Source: Paenibacillus tritici (lineage in GTDB: Bacteria; Bacillota; Bacilli; Paenibacillales; Paenibacillaceae). Taken from it: 64,000 bases of DNA. The first letter of the stretch is position 1. Each line of letters begins with the position of its first letter. The notes below the pieces were generated by a model that was not told the DNA's origin, made no database searches, and saw only the letters and a list, made by a program, of their open reading frames with translations. Made by a program: the position numbers and the translations under genes. Location: positions 248,001-312,000 of the forward strand of contig NZ_JABMKX010000002.1 in NCBI RefSeq assembly GCF_013204885.1. Direction: 5' to 3'. Shown here one piece after another: positions 1 through 8,815 of the stretch.

Positions 1-68
1 TCCTGCAGGCCACCGAGGTATCCAGCTCGGATGGCATCCTCCATGTGAAGCTGTCCCTCTCATTCTGA
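1..68 (+). CDS. 3' end of an unidentified gene entering from the left edge
   Basis: Only the last 21 codons are present. Reading in the frame that starts at base 3 gives a peptide ending DGILHVKLSLSF and then TGA at 66-68, with ordinary codon use for this genome. The alternating hydrophobic ending looks like a C-terminal beta strand. It runs convergently into the minus-strand solute-binding protein gene, and the two stop-codon ends overlap by about 9 bp. No family can be assigned from so short a piece, and it could be a chance open frame. Confidence 0.4.
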   Translation, partial: LQATEVSSSDGILHVKLSLSF

Positions 69-1292
69 AGGGGGCTTCACCTGAGCTTCATAGCCGGCTG
101 CATCCAGCTTGCCGGTCAGCAAACTGAGCGCCGCTTCCGCCTTCCGGTTCCACTCAGCTTCTGAGCCTGAGCCGGGAGTGTTGTCCTCTGCAAAGAACCA
201 TCCGGCATCCATGGGCAGCCGCTCAAGCTTAAGCTGGTCCGAGCGGTACAGCTCGTCCAGTGCAGGCAGACGGTCCGTGTTCTTCAGCCATTCCAGCTGG
301 GCAGTGCTTGAGGTTACATAGGCCAGCCACTTGACTGCTGCTTCAGGACTGCCGGATTGGGCCGGAAGGGCGAAAAAGCGGCTGTTGATGACCTCATAGC
401 GATGTGCGCCCTCCTGTTCCTGCGGCACCTGTACCGCCAGCGCCGTGTTCCCGTGCTTCTTCCATTCCGAGAGCGGCACTGCCGCCACCGCAAGCTGTCC
501 ATCCTGCAGCATCTCCCAGATCTTCTGGTTGTACCGGCTGGTCAGATAAAAATAACTGCGTGCCCCTTCTGTCCACTGTGCCTGAGCCAGACCCGCAGAC
601 AGCAGCCCGCTGCCCATGCTCTGCAGCACCGCAGCATACCCGTACGGATTCCGCGTATCCATAGCCAGCAGATATCGGTTCTTCTCCGCTTCACCCTTCA
701 GCCGTGCAAGCAGCTCATTCCATTGTTCCAGATTTGTCGGTGCTTGCGCCAGACCCAGCTTGGCGAGCCGTTCCGGGGAATATACCAGCACATAAGGATC
801 GATATCCAGCGGCACCCCCCAGTTGTATCCGTTCCACTGCATCTGCGGAATAAGCATCGTAAGCGGCGTGCTTCCCGGAACACTCTGATAGATATCTACA
901 GGAAGCAGATATCCCCTGGTCGCCAGATCATAAATGCTGTGACCGTCAAGCATCACGATATCCGGACTGGCCCCAACGGTCAATTCCTCCCGCACCTGCG
1001 CCGCCCCGTCTTCCGAATCTACATTTTTAAGCATTACGTTAACTCCGCTGGACAAGGTATAATTCTTGCTGATCCGCTCCAGGACACTGAATTCCTCGCG
1101 GCTAAGCGATACGCGGATGTTAAGGCTCTGAATCTCCCCTGCTTCACCTGAAGGAGGACGCTCTGATTGGTCAGGCGGCTGTCTGGGCGGATAGTTACCG
1201 TTGTCCGTATCCAGCTCCATACTGGGCGACAAGCTTGTCAGCGCCAGCAGCAGAACAGCAAACAGCAGCCAATAATTTTTGCGTTTCAGCAC
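60..1292 (-). CDS. Extracellular solute-binding protein (ABC-type sugar-binding fold), orphan
   Basis: A 410-residue exported protein of the family-1 extracellular solute-binding type that usually delivers sugars to an ABC importer. Residues 1-25 form a signal peptide (basic MLKRKNYW, then a Leu/Ala core). The mature part has a Pro-rich linker followed by recognisable solute-binding features: SPDIVMLDG, WGVPLDIDPYVLVYSPE, and a C-terminal PAQSGSPEAAVKWLAYVTS segment. I chose the GTG at 1292 because AAGGAG lies nine bases before it; the frame stays open to 1529 but without such a site. There is no cysteine at the end of the signal peptide, so the usual lipid anchor is absent. No permease or ATPase gene is nearby, so the ligand and transport partner cannot be inferred. 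The family call is fairly secure, the substrate unknown. Confidence 0.8.
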   Translation of the reverse strand: MLKRKNYWLLFAVLLLALTSLSPSMELDTDNGNYPPRQPPDQSERPPSGEAGEIQSLNIRVSLSREEFSVLERISKNYTLSSGVNVMLKNVDSEDGAAQVREELTVGASPDIVMLDGHSIYDLATRGYLLPVDIYQSVPGSTPLTMLIPQMQWNGYNWGVPLDIDPYVLVYSPERLAKLGLAQAPTNLEQWNELLARLKGEAEKNRYLLAMDTRNPYGYAAVLQSMGSGLLSAGLAQAQWTEGARSYFYLTSRYNQKIWEMLQDGQLAVAAVPLSEWKKHGNTALAVQVPQEQEGAHRYEVINSRFFALPAQSGSPEAAVKWLAYVTSSTAQLEWLKNTDRLPALDELYRSDQLKLERLPMDAGWFFAEDNTPGSGSEAEWNRKAEAALSLLTGKLDAAGYEAQVKPPSE

Positions 1293-1481
1293 ATGCTCTC
1301 TCTCCTTCGGCTGTTTCTTATTCCTCATTTTAGCAGAGATGCTCAGCCTTGTCTGCGTTTGTGAAACCGTTCTCTTTATATAGAAGGAAACGGCGGGATC
1401 GAAGTATCTGAAGAGCATGGCCGCAATTTGGGCGGTAGTCGCACCTGCGGTGAAATTTGGGCTTCCGGCCGCTGTTGACTC

Positions 1482-1566
1482 CAGATTTCTTCGATTAGAC
1501 CGCTGTGTGCGGTTGAAATCCGGAGTCAAAGGCGGACGCTGCCCCTCCTACAGCTCCAAATTCCCC
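1482..1566. repeat. Dispersed repeat, copy 1 (composite)
   Basis: The first 59 bases align with 58051-58105: both contain CAGATTTC, then CCGCTGT, then a GCGGT(T/G)GAAATCCGG arm, with differences between. The arms are partly complementary, so a transcript could fold. The last 22 bases (CTCCTACAGCTCCAAATTCC) recur with one extra A at 63773-63795. It looks like a small non-coding repeat family scattered between genes. Confidence 0.65.
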
Positions 1567-1640
1567 CTCCGGTGCTATCGCCATGTTGCTCCAGCTAATC
1601 CCAGCCAAATCCCCTCCCGCCGCTTCCGGGGGCGAGCAGG

Positions 1641-1669
1641 TAAAAGCCGGGAGTGGTCATCTCCCGGCT
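1641..1669 (-). terminator. Rho-independent terminator of ylaK
   Basis: A perfect 9-bp stem (AGCCGGGAG with CTCCCGGCT) around a 7-base loop. On the minus strand it is followed by TTTTA, which fits the end of the ylaK transcript. Confidence 0.6.
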
Positions 1670-1787
1670 GGTAAAACAAGTATCTCTGACTGAGTAAAGA
1701 ATATCAGCCAGTAAACCAAGCTAGTAGAACCGAATCCGATAAATCCAGACATATGGTTACTACCACGCTGCTTGGAGCCTTGAGTGA

Positions 1788-3119
1788 CTACAGCAAATCC
1801 GCAGCCAGCTGAGCCAGATGCGAACGCTCACCCTTTTCAAGAGTGATATGGCCGCTGACGCCCTGCTGCTTGAACTTCTCCACGATATAGCTGAGTCCGT
1901 TACTCGCCGCATCCAGATAAGGATGGTCAATCTGCTCGGGATCACCCATCAGGATCACCTTGCTGCCTTCACCGGCACGGGAGACGATGGTCTTCACTTC
2001 ATGGCGGGACAGATTCTGCGCTTCATCAATGATAATGAACTGTGACGGAATCGAGCGTCCGCGGATATAGGTCAGAGCCTCTACCTGGATGCTTCCCAGG
2101 CCCATCAATATTTTATCAATATCCCCTGCTTTCTTTGTATCGAACAAGAATTCCAGGTTATCATAAATCGGCTGCATCCATGGACGGAGCTTCTCATCCT
2201 TCTCTCCCGGCAAGTACCCGATATCCTTACCCATCGGAACAACCGGGCGGGCAATCAGCAGCTTCTTGTATTTATGCTCATCCTCCACCTTGAACAATCC
2301 GGCGGCAAGCGCCAGTAGCGTCTTGCCTGTTCCCGCCTTGCCGGTGATGGTAACCAGCGGAATGTCATCATTCAGAAGCAGCTCAAGTGCCATCCGCTGC
2401 TGGGCATTCCGGGCGCTGATCCCCCATACTGCATCGTTGCCGAGATAGAGCGGCTCCAGCCGGGAAGCGTCGCTGTTTACCTTCAGCAGAGCAGATTTGC
2501 CGCTGCCAATCTCATCCTTCAATATCACAAATTCATGCGGATATAGCGGATAGGACAACGACAATTGCTTCGTGGACAGGTAGCGCTGGCTGTAGTACTC
2601 ATCAATCAGCGATGGATGAGCCATCAGCGACTGGCAGCCGTTATAGAGTTCATTCAGATCTCCGGTGCGGTCGGATAAATAATCCTCCGGAGTTATGCCA
2701 AGCACATCCGCTTTGATCCGGACGAGTACGTCTTTACTTACAAGTACCACAGGACTGGGATCAGCCTTCTCATTCTCCTCATGGAGATAGTTAAGTGCTA
2801 CAGCCAATATCCGGTTGTCATTCGAGACTTCGCCGAACATCTCCTGTACCTTTACGAAGCTGCGGTGGTTAAGCTCTACCTTCAGCGTACCTCCATGGTC
2901 CAGTACCACTCCGCTGTGCAGGTGGCCCAGCTCCCGGAGTCCGTCTAACAAACGTGACACAGTGCGGGCGTTGCGGCCGATTTCATCGGCATTACGTTTT
3001 TTGGAGTCGATTTCTTCCAGGACTACAGCAGGAATGACCACCTCATTCGCCTTAAAAGCAAAAATCGAATTGGGGTCGTGCAACAGCACGTTGGTGTCCA
3101 GTACGAATATCTTTTTCAT
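1788..3119 (-). CDS. ylaK: PIN domain/PhoH-type ATPase YlaK
   Basis: A 443-residue cytoplasmic protein joining an N-terminal PIN nuclease-like domain (FVLDTNVLLHDP at residues 5-16, roughly 1-150) to a C-terminal PhoH-type P-loop ATPase. The Walker A motif GKAGTGKT lies near residue 262 and a DEAQNLSRHE Walker B-type motif near 367. This arrangement is that of PhoH2-like proteins, proposed to act in RNA unwinding and cleavage, and length and neighbourhood match B. subtilis YlaK. The ATG at 3119 follows GGAGGGG. It is divergent from ylaJ. A second, shorter PhoH protein without a PIN domain is encoded at 36936-37907. The physiological substrate is not known. Confidence 0.9.
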   Translation of the reverse strand: MKKIFVLDTNVLLHDPNSIFAFKANEVVIPAVVLEEIDSKKRNADEIGRNARTVSRLLDGLRELGHLHSGVVLDHGGTLKVELNHRSFVKVQEMFGEVSNDNRILAVALNYLHEENEKADPSPVVLVSKDVLVRIKADVLGITPEDYLSDRTGDLNELYNGCQSLMAHPSLIDEYYSQRYLSTKQLSLSYPLYPHEFVILKDEIGSGKSALLKVNSDASRLEPLYLGNDAVWGISARNAQQRMALELLLNDDIPLVTITGKAGTGKTLLALAAGLFKVEDEHKYKKLLIARPVVPMGKDIGYLPGEKDEKLRPWMQPIYDNLEFLFDTKKAGDIDKILMGLGSIQVEALTYIRGRSIPSQFIIIDEAQNLSRHEVKTIVSRAGEGSKVILMGDPEQIDHPYLDAASNGLSYIVEKFKQQGVSGHITLEKGERSHLAQLAADLL

Positions 3120-3226
3120 GTTATCCCCTCCACAGCGCCTGGTTTGATTGATCCATACATAACTCTATTCAGCAAGGGCAAGATAAGAGTAACCACTGAT
3201 TCTCAGGCTGAAAGGAGTACGCACAT

Positions 3227-3802
3227 ATGAGAAAATCAATGTGTCTGTTGCTGGTACTGCTGCTGCTGACAAGCTGCGGTATCGCTAATAAAGAGACATC
3301 ACCCTCTCCTCAGGATAAACAATCGGCTAAGGCTTTAGACCGTCAGGGGAACCGCGGAGTACGGACTTTATCCGAAGATGGTACAACTGCCATTGAACCC
3401 ACACCGGGATCGGGACAACCCGCACGCGGTAAGGGCGACAGCGATGTTGCACTTAAGGACCATTTTGAACAATTAGCTAAAAGAGTTCCCGGTGTCAAAG
3501 GCGTCCACTGTGTCGTTATGAACAATCTTGCCGTTGTCGGCATTGATGTGGACGGGGCGCTTACCCGTTCACGGGTCGGAAGCGTGAAGTACTCTGTAGC
3601 TGAAGCGATCCGCAAGGACCCCAGAGGCGTAAGAGTCCTGGTCACTGCCGACATGGACCTCAGCAGCAGGCTGGCCGAGATGGGCAAGCATATTGCCAAG
3701 GGCAATCCGGTCTCCGGCTTCGCTTCTGAAATGGCCGATATTATCGGCCGGATCATCCCGCAGCTTCCGGAGGATATAGAGCCGCAAGGGAATACCCGAT
3801 AG
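3227..3802 (+). CDS. ylaJ: YhcN/YlaJ family sporulation lipoprotein
   Basis: A 191-residue lipoprotein. The start MRKSMCLLLVLLLLTSCG gives a short hydrophobic core and a lipobox with the lipidated cysteine at about residue 17. After a low-complexity linker, the C-terminal 100 residues (LAKRVPGVKGVHCVVMNNLAVVGIDV, then VRVLVTADMDLSSRLAEMG) match the YhcN/YlaJ fold found in spore membrane and germination-associated lipoproteins. AAAGGAG lies nine bases before the ATG. It is the only plus-strand member of the local yla group and is divergent from ylaK. Expression in the forespore is expected from the family; I could not identify a sigma-G promoter with certainty. Confidence 0.88.
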   Translation: MRKSMCLLLVLLLLTSCGIANKETSPSPQDKQSAKALDRQGNRGVRTLSEDGTTAIEPTPGSGQPARGKGDSDVALKDHFEQLAKRVPGVKGVHCVVMNNLAVVGIDVDGALTRSRVGSVKYSVAEAIRKDPRGVRVLVTADMDLSSRLAEMGKHIAKGNPVSGFASEMADIIGRIIPQLPEDIEPQGNTR

Positions 3803-3838
3803 CAGAGCGTATGACAAATCCTTGTTATTTTTGGACGT

Positions 3839-3871
3839 AAAAAGCCTAGTGACAGCACACTAGGCTTTTTG
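3839..3871. terminator. Bidirectional terminator between ylaJ and ylaL
   Basis: AAAAAGCCTAGTG pairs with CACTAGGCTTTTT around a short loop, giving a run of A on one side and T on the other. It sits between two convergent genes and overlaps the last codons of ylaL. Confidence 0.85.
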
Positions 3872-4312
3872 CATGGCGGTAAACACTTGACCGTCCAGCT
3901 TCTCCGCCGCACGTGCATCGTATACCTTCGCATATTTTGGAGCAGATTCCAGATGGGCGCCGTAGAACAGCGCATTGCGGACTGCTTCAATCTCAACATC
4001 AAAACAGCACATCTTGAACGGGACATCCGCTAGTGGGTCCTGCCTAACCGCAGCACGGCCGTTGATGGCATGTACAGTCCCCTCACCAAACACTGTAATC
4101 GTTACCAGCGGGTTCACCTTCATGTTGTTCACAAGCCGGGAGCGGTGGTCCACAGCCAGCCGGACAATAGACGGGCTCACTGCATAGATCCAGGAGATCG
4201 CAGTCGACGTAGGTCCTCCGGATTCTGCATCCACAGTATTAAGAAGAACAAAGGTTTCTGATTGCAGCATAGCTAGCAAAGTTTCATTGAGCTGAGCAAC
4301 GGCTTCGGACAT
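3860..4312 (-). CDS. ylaL: YlaL-type pyridoxamine 5'-phosphate oxidase-fold protein
   Basis: A 150-residue protein with the flavin-binding split-barrel fold of the pyridoxamine-phosphate-oxidase-related group. The pattern is FVLLNTVDAESGGPTSTAIS, followed by RLAVDHRSRLVNNMKVNPLVTITVF. Size and position beside ylaJ/ylaK agree with B. subtilis YlaL. The function is not established; such proteins bind FMN, F420 or heme. I chose the ATG at 4312, with GGGGG nine bases upstream, over a TTG at 4348. It is probably transcribed alone from the promoter at 4358-4387. Confidence 0.75.
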   Translation of the reverse strand: MSEAVAQLNETLLAMLQSETFVLLNTVDAESGGPTSTAISWIYAVSPSIVRLAVDHRSRLVNNMKVNPLVTITVFGEGTVHAINGRAAVRQDPLADVPFKMCCFDVEIEAVRNALFYGAHLESAPKYAKVYDARAAEKLDGQVFTAMQKA

Positions 4313-4357
4313 AGTTACAGGCCCCCTATGCGGCATGAGTACATTCAATTTATTATA

Positions 4358-4387
4358 TTATAGCACAGGACAAAACTTGCATTCAAT
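4358..4387 (-). promoter_or_regulatory. Sigma-A type promoter of ylaL
   Basis: On the minus strand TTGAAT is followed 18 bases later by TATAAT, just upstream of the ylaL ribosome binding site. It lies between the stop-proximal end of the upstream LCP gene and ylaL. Confidence 0.55.
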
Positions 4388-4408
4388 TTACAGAGAATGT
4401 ACCCTGGC

Positions 4409-5518
4409 TCATCGGCTGCCTGCCGCCACGGAAGCAGAGACACCGGATATCCGGTCCTGCAGGCTTTTCTTGGCCGCTTCAAGCTCTTTGTCGTTAATAT
4501 ATACATAAGGACTGCGCCAGGTTCCGGTAACCGGCACATATTCGACATTCTCCTTGGAAATATCCCAGTAGGTGGCGATCAGACTCTTAATCTGCGCATT
4601 TTCAATATCGCTCTCCAGGTTATCGTCCACTGCGTCCAGCACCCGGCCGATTTTGAGTACACCGCCCAGCGACTGCATCTGGGAGATCAGTGAATTCAGC
4701 ACCTCGTTCTGGCGTTTATTGCGTTCAAAATCATCGGAAGGCTTCGTAGCCGGTTTGCAGTTGGACTTACGGTAACGTACATAATCAAGGGCTTTGTCTC
4801 CGTTTAGCTGGGCTTGGCCCTTCTTGAGATTAATATCTGTGCCGTCCACGCTGTCCGTATAACACATATTTGCGCTGATATTAACGTCTACGCCCCCGAA
4901 TTCATCCACAATATCCCGGAAGCCCTGGAAATCCAGCACCGTTGTATAATCAACCTCAATGTCCAGATATTTGCTCATCATCTTCTTCATCTCGTCCTCG
5001 GCAAGAATGCCTGAGGTCTTCTCTTTACCCTTGAAGCGGGAGTAAAAAGCGTTGATCTTACTCTTCTTGTATCCGCTCAGCTCGACGTATGTATCACGGG
5101 GCAATGAAACCACAGTGGCCGATTTGGTCTCCGGGTTCAAGGCCGCGACCATAATCACATCCGTCAGGTTGGACGGGTGCTTCGGACGGTTATCGGTGCC
5201 TAGCAAAAGCAGGGTCAGCGGCTTCTCTGACGCGGATTGTCCCGCCTGAACCGGCTGATCCACTCCGAATCCTCCCCGGTCAACCTTCCAGTACAAGTAT
5301 CCTGCGTAACCTAAGGCTGCCAATACGGCAATCAGGAGAATGACCAGCAGGAGTCTCATCAGGCGGAAGAAGAAGCTGCGCTTTTTAGGCTTTTTCTTTT
5401 TGCTTGCGGTTGATTTTTTGGTTGTAGCTGGTGCCGTTGATCTGGGCTGTTGTCTGTTATTGGTGCTTCCTTGCGGGCTGTTCTTTCTGGGTGGCAGACC
5501 GCCCTTGCTTGTATTCAT
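4409..5518 (-). CDS. LytR-CpsA-Psr (LCP) family cell-wall ligase
   Basis: A 369-residue membrane-anchored protein of the LCP family, which transfers anionic wall polymers such as teichoic acids from the undecaprenyl carrier to peptidoglycan. Residues 1-45 are a basic, Lys/Ser/Thr-rich cytoplasmic tail, 46-72 one membrane segment (RLLLVILLIAVLAALGYAGY), and the rest is extracellular. LCP core motifs are clear: LLLGTDNRPKHPSNLTDVIM, then SLPRDTYVEL, KINAFYSRF, DYVRYRKSNCKPATKPSDDFERNKRQNEVL. Conserved Arg and Asp residues for pyrophosphate binding are present. A LytR/TagU-like role is likely, but the acceptor polymer cannot be told from sequence. Confidence 0.9.
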   Translation of the reverse strand: MNTSKGGLPPRKNSPQGSTNNRQQPRSTAPATTKKSTASKKKKPKKRSFFFRLMRLLLVILLIAVLAALGYAGYLYWKVDRGGFGVDQPVQAGQSASEKPLTLLLLGTDNRPKHPSNLTDVIMVAALNPETKSATVVSLPRDTYVELSGYKKSKINAFYSRFKGKEKTSGILAEDEMKKMMSKYLDIEVDYTTVLDFQGFRDIVDEFGGVDVNISANMCYTDSVDGTDINLKKGQAQLNGDKALDYVRYRKSNCKPATKPSDDFERNKRQNEVLNSLISQMQSLGGVLKIGRVLDAVDDNLESDIENAQIKSLIATYWDISKENVEYVPVTGTWRSPYVYINDKELEAAKKSLQDRISGVSASVAAGSR

Positions 5519-5601
5519 AATTGATTTAGTTCCTTTTCATTCAGGTAGAATAAGATCACTTTATAATAACTTAGACGAATATGGGCAGCAAAAGTTGCGC
5601 C

Positions 5602-5898
5602 CTAGTTACGCTTCGCTGCAGCGGAAGCCTTCCGCTTCTGCCGGGCCTCTACCAGATAGCGGACACGCACAAGCAGCATCAGTCCGACAGCCACCAGCAG
5701 GCACTGGATAATCGGCAGCTTGTCATGCTGGAAAATGAGCAGCATCCCCGAACCCGCAGCCATCATGATGTAGAGTACGATCTCTTTGCCGATAGGCAGC
5801 TTCTGGTTAACGCGAAATACACGGTTATACACGTACGTCAGTAGAATAAAGATGACAATGTAAGCGACAATTGGATGCTCTGCGAACCAGCTCTGCAT
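5602..5898 (-). CDS. ylaH: YlaH-like membrane protein
   Basis: A 98-residue protein with three predicted membrane segments (AYIVIFILLTYVYNRVF, EIVLYIMMAAGSGMLLIF, PIIQCLLVAVGLMLLV) and a basic tail. The string RVNQKLPIGKEIVLYIMMAAG is typical of the YlaH family, and it sits just downstream of typA, as in B. subtilis. Function unknown. The terminator after typA suggests it can be transcribed separately. Confidence 0.8.
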   Translation of the reverse strand: MQSWFAEHPIVAYIVIFILLTYVYNRVFRVNQKLPIGKEIVLYIMMAAGSGMLLIFQHDKLPIIQCLLVAVGLMLLVRVRYLVEARQKRKASAAAKRN

Positions 5899-5971
5899 AA
5901 CCCGTCACTCCTCCCGGATATAAGTATCGCTTACATTATATCATCCACAGCCGTTTTATACTGCAAAACCA

Positions 5972-6006
5972 CAATAAAAGCCGCCGGATTCTTCATCCGG
6001 CGGCTT
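5972..6006 (-). terminator. Terminator of typA
   Basis: A perfect 12-bp stem (AAGCCGCCGGAT with ATCCGGCGGCTT), a short loop, and TTTTATT on the minus strand, 15 bases after the typA stop codon. Confidence 0.85.
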
Positions 6007-6020
6007 GAATGGATCGCAGT

Positions 6021-7865
6021 TTAAGCTTGGCTGGCTTGCGCCGCTTTACGCTGCTTCTCTACACGTTCGCGCTCGCCCTTGTTCAGGATCTTTTTGCGCA
6101 GACGAACAGATTTAGGAGTGATTTCGCAATATTCATCATCATTCAGGTACTCAAGAGCACCTTCCAGTGAGAACATACGTGGAGTTTTCATCTTCACAGT
6201 CTCATCCTTCGTAGCAGAACGTACGTTGGTCAGCTGTTTTTCTTTGCAGATATTTACAATGATGTCATTATCGCGGGTGTGTTCACCCACAATCATGCCT
6301 TCATAAATTTCAGTTCCCGGTTCCAGGAAGAGAATACCGCGGTCTTCTACTCCCATCATGCCATAGAGAGTCGTATTGCCGGTTTCACTGGATACGAGTA
6401 CGCCCTGGTGACGTCCGCCAACCTGTCCGCCAATCAGTGGGGCATAGCTGTCAAACGCATGGTTCATAACGCCATAACCACGGGTCAGGGTCAGGAAGTA
6501 GGTATTGTAACCAATCAGACCACGTGCAGGAATCAGGAACTCCAGGCGAACCTGGCCAGTACCATGATTGATCATGTTGACCATTTCTGCTTTGCGTGTG
6601 CCCAGACTTTCCATAACAGCGCCCATGCTTTCTTCCGGAACATCAATCATCAGACGCTCAAGCGGCTCCATTTTGGCTCCGTCGATTTCCTTAACAATAA
6701 CTTCAGGCTTGGATACCTGCATTTCGTAACCTTCACGGCGCATGTTCTCGATCAGGATACCCAGGTGAAGCTCACCACGGCCGGATACAACAAATGCGTC
6801 AGGGGAATCTGTCTCATCTACACGCAAGCTGACATCGGTCTCCAGCTCTTTGAACAGACGCTCACGCAGCTTACGGGAGGTAACCCACTTGCCTTCTTTA
6901 CCTGCGAACGGGCTGTTGTTCACGAGGAATGTCATTTGCATCGTAGGCTCGTCGATCTTCAGCACCGGAAGAGCTTCAGGATGCTGCGGATCAGCAATGG
7001 TCTCACCGATGTTGATATCCTTGATACCGGCAATGGCAACGATGTCGCCTGCGCCAGCCTCTTCCGTCTCCACACGCTTCAGACCCTGGAAGCCGAACAA
7101 CTTCTCAATCCGGGCAGTCTTGCTCTTGCCGTCACGCATAATTACAGTCACGGACTGGCCTTGCTTGATTACACCACGGTTCACGCGGCCAATGGCAATA
7201 CGGCCCAGGTATTCATTGTAGTCCATCAGGGTTACCAGGAACTGCAATGGTTCTTCAATCTTTTCGGTTGGAGCCGGAATATGCTCAACAATTGTTTCGT
7301 ACAGGGCAAGCATCGTGTCATCCTGCTTCTCAGGGACCATACTTGATGTGCCGTTAAGTGCAGAAGCATACACAACCGGGAATTCAAGCTGATCGTCATT
7401 GGCTTCAAGCTCAATGAACAGATCCAGGACTTCATCAATAACTTCCTTCGGACGCGCAGCCGGACGGTCAATCTTGTTCACGACTACGATAGGGGTCAGG
7501 TTCTGTTCTAGCGCTTTGCGCAGCACGAATTTCGTCTGCGGCATGCAGCCTTCATAAGCGTCAACCACGAGCAGTACGCCGTCAACCATCTTCATGATCC
7601 GTTCAACTTCACCGCCGAAGTCGGCATGTCCAGGGGTATCTACGATGTTGATCAGGAACTCTTTATAGGTAATTGCTGTATTTTTGGCTAGGATGGTGAT
7701 TCCGCGTTCCCGCTCCAGATCGTTACTGTCCATGGCCCGTTCCTGCAAGTGCTCGTGCGCGCTGAAAATCCCGGACTGCTGAAGAAGCTGATCGACGAGT
7801 GTTGTTTTACCATGGTCAACGTGGGCAATGATCGCAATATTACGGATATCTTTTCTTGAATGCAT
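6021..7865 (-). CDS. typA: Translational GTPase TypA/BipA
   Basis: A 614-residue ribosome-associated GTPase related to EF-G and LepA, involved in ribosome assembly and stress or cold adaptation. The G1 motif [15 protein letters not shown] is near residues 14-28, DTPGHADF follows as G3, and VVNKIDRP as G4. The beta-barrel and EF-G-like domains follow ([21 protein letters not shown]), with the BipA C-terminal domain ending in a basic tail. The ATG at 7865 begins [20 protein letters not shown], the normal family start; an upstream in-frame TTG at 7895 lacks support. It is monocistronic by its own terminator. Confidence 0.96.
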   Translation of the reverse strand: MHSRKDIRNIAIIAHVDHGKTTLVDQLLQQSGIFSAHEHLQERAMDSNDLERERGITILAKNTAITYKEFLINIVDTPGHADFGGEVERIMKMVDGVLLVVDAYEGCMPQTKFVLRKALEQNLTPIVVVNKIDRPAARPKEVIDEVLDLFIELEANDDQLEFPVVYASALNGTSSMVPEKQDDTMLALYETIVEHIPAPTEKIEEPLQFLVTLMDYNEYLGRIAIGRVNRGVIKQGQSVTVIMRDGKSKTARIEKLFGFQGLKRVETEEAGAGDIVAIAGIKDINIGETIADPQHPEALPVLKIDEPTMQMTFLVNNSPFAGKEGKWVTSRKLRERLFKELETDVSLRVDETDSPDAFVVSGRGELHLGILIENMRREGYEMQVSKPEVIVKEIDGAKMEPLERLMIDVPEESMGAVMESLGTRKAEMVNMINHGTGQVRLEFLIPARGLIGYNTYFLTLTRGYGVMNHAFDSYAPLIGGQVGGRHQGVLVSSETGNTTLYGMMGVEDRGILFLEPGTEIYEGMIVGEHTRDNDIIVNICKEKQLTNVRSATKDETVKMKTPRMFSLEGALEYLNDDEYCEITPKSVRLRKKILNKGERERVEKQRKAAQASQA

Positions 7866-8119
7866 GATTTGTATCCAAATCCTCTCATTTATCAAATTAA
7901 AAATGTTTAAATTTATAGCATGTCACGGCAGTCTCACAAAAGAAGCGCCAGGCAGAAAGCCGACGCTCCAACATTCCTTAATTTTATAGTGAAAGTACTA
8001 TGAAAAGCAAGTCTTTTTCTGAAAAAAAACGTTACCAGGCTCGCTTAATTTTTCTAATTCTGCCATAAGGCTGATTCAACGGGGCATATTCAGCGGATCA
8101 AGGTCTGCTTGTCCACCGC

Positions 8120-8632
8120 TTACCAGCCACCGTTCCACTTCTTGCGGCTTCCCGGTCTGCCTCTGCCCAGCATCAGCCAGAGACCTGCAGCAACCAGTAC
8201 AGCGCCGAGCAGATACAACGCCCCGGTACCCAGCAGAGTGAAAATAATCAGCACCAGGCTAAGCAGCCCGAGAATCACGGAGGTGGTTGTCAATCCTCTG
8301 GTTCCGGCTGAAGCATACAGCGAATATTCGTATAGTCCGACCGCGATACCCAGCAGAAGTGCAGGCCATAAATGCCTCATAAGATCCCAGCCCCAGGTAT
8401 TGCATAAGCCAAAGAGCAAGCCGTACACCGTTAGTATGCCCGCAGGAATGAGTACTGATGCAGAAGCGCGGCGGGTGAAAAAGAGCACATGCAGGATCAG
8501 GCCCGGAACCAGAATGATGAGCGGCCACAAGGTTCGTCCCAGAAAACCGAACACCCCCAGCTTGCCCAGCAGAATCACAAGGCCGGCGGCTGCGATATAC
8601 ACACCCAGTTTCATGTCATTTTTGGAAGACAT
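8120..8632 (-). CDS. Uncharacterised polytopic membrane protein
   Basis: A 170-residue hydrophobic protein with five or six predicted membrane segments, starting KLGVYIAAAGLVILLGKLG and ending in a basic tail (RPGSRKKWNGGW). The paired patterns LWPLIILVPGLILHVLF and LWPALLLGIAVGLYEYSLYA suggest an internal repeat of a two-helix unit, as in small LiaI/LiaF-type or DUF5668-like envelope proteins, but I do not recognise it firmly. GGGATAGGTG lies before the ATG. It stands alone between typA and a TerC gene. Confidence 0.6.
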   Translation of the reverse strand: MSSKNDMKLGVYIAAAGLVILLGKLGVFGFLGRTLWPLIILVPGLILHVLFFTRRASASVLIPAGILTVYGLLFGLCNTWGWDLMRHLWPALLLGIAVGLYEYSLYASAGTRGLTTTSVILGLLSLVLIIFTLLGTGALYLLGAVLVAAGLWLMLGRGRPGSRKKWNGGW

Positions 8633-8750
8633 TTTTCACCTATCCCTTCAAAATTCGTGTCTTTTCACTGGCGACAGCATTCCCTTTTATTTTATCTGAT
8701 AAAGACATAAAACACCATCATTCTTCAGGCACTGGACGATTATAATAAAG

Positions 8751-8789
8751 AAAAAAGCTGCACCAAAGCCTTCCAGCTTTTGGTACAGC
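8751..8789 (-). terminator. Terminator of the minus-strand TerC gene
   Basis: On the minus strand GCTGTACCAAA pairs with TTTGGTGCAGC around an AGCTGGAAGGCT loop and is followed by six T residues, about 25 bases beyond the stop codon. Confidence 0.85.
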
Positions 8790-8815
8790 CTCAGTATTGC
8801 CGGTATTGCCGGTTC

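Larger units (their letters stand above)
1293..1787. other. Intergenic region carrying dispersed-repeat sequence
   Basis: About 495 bases between the solute-binding gene and ylaK without a credible gene. It holds a partly palindromic unit at 1482-1540 (CAGATTTC ... GCGG-TGAAATCCGG) whose near copy is at 58051-58105, a more degraded related unit at about 1431-1465, a CTCCTACAGCTCCAAA segment at 1545-1566 repeated near 63773, and a hairpin at 1641-1669. Confidence 0.6.

Noticed and set aside
1329..1529. N-terminal extension of the solute-binding protein
   Set aside because: The extension covers the dispersed repeat and would put the signal peptide about 80 residues inside the protein; the GTG at 1292 has a strong ribosome binding site.
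6279..7346. 355-codon open frame opposite typA
   Set aside because: Antisense shadow of a highly conserved GTPase gene; no family features of its own.
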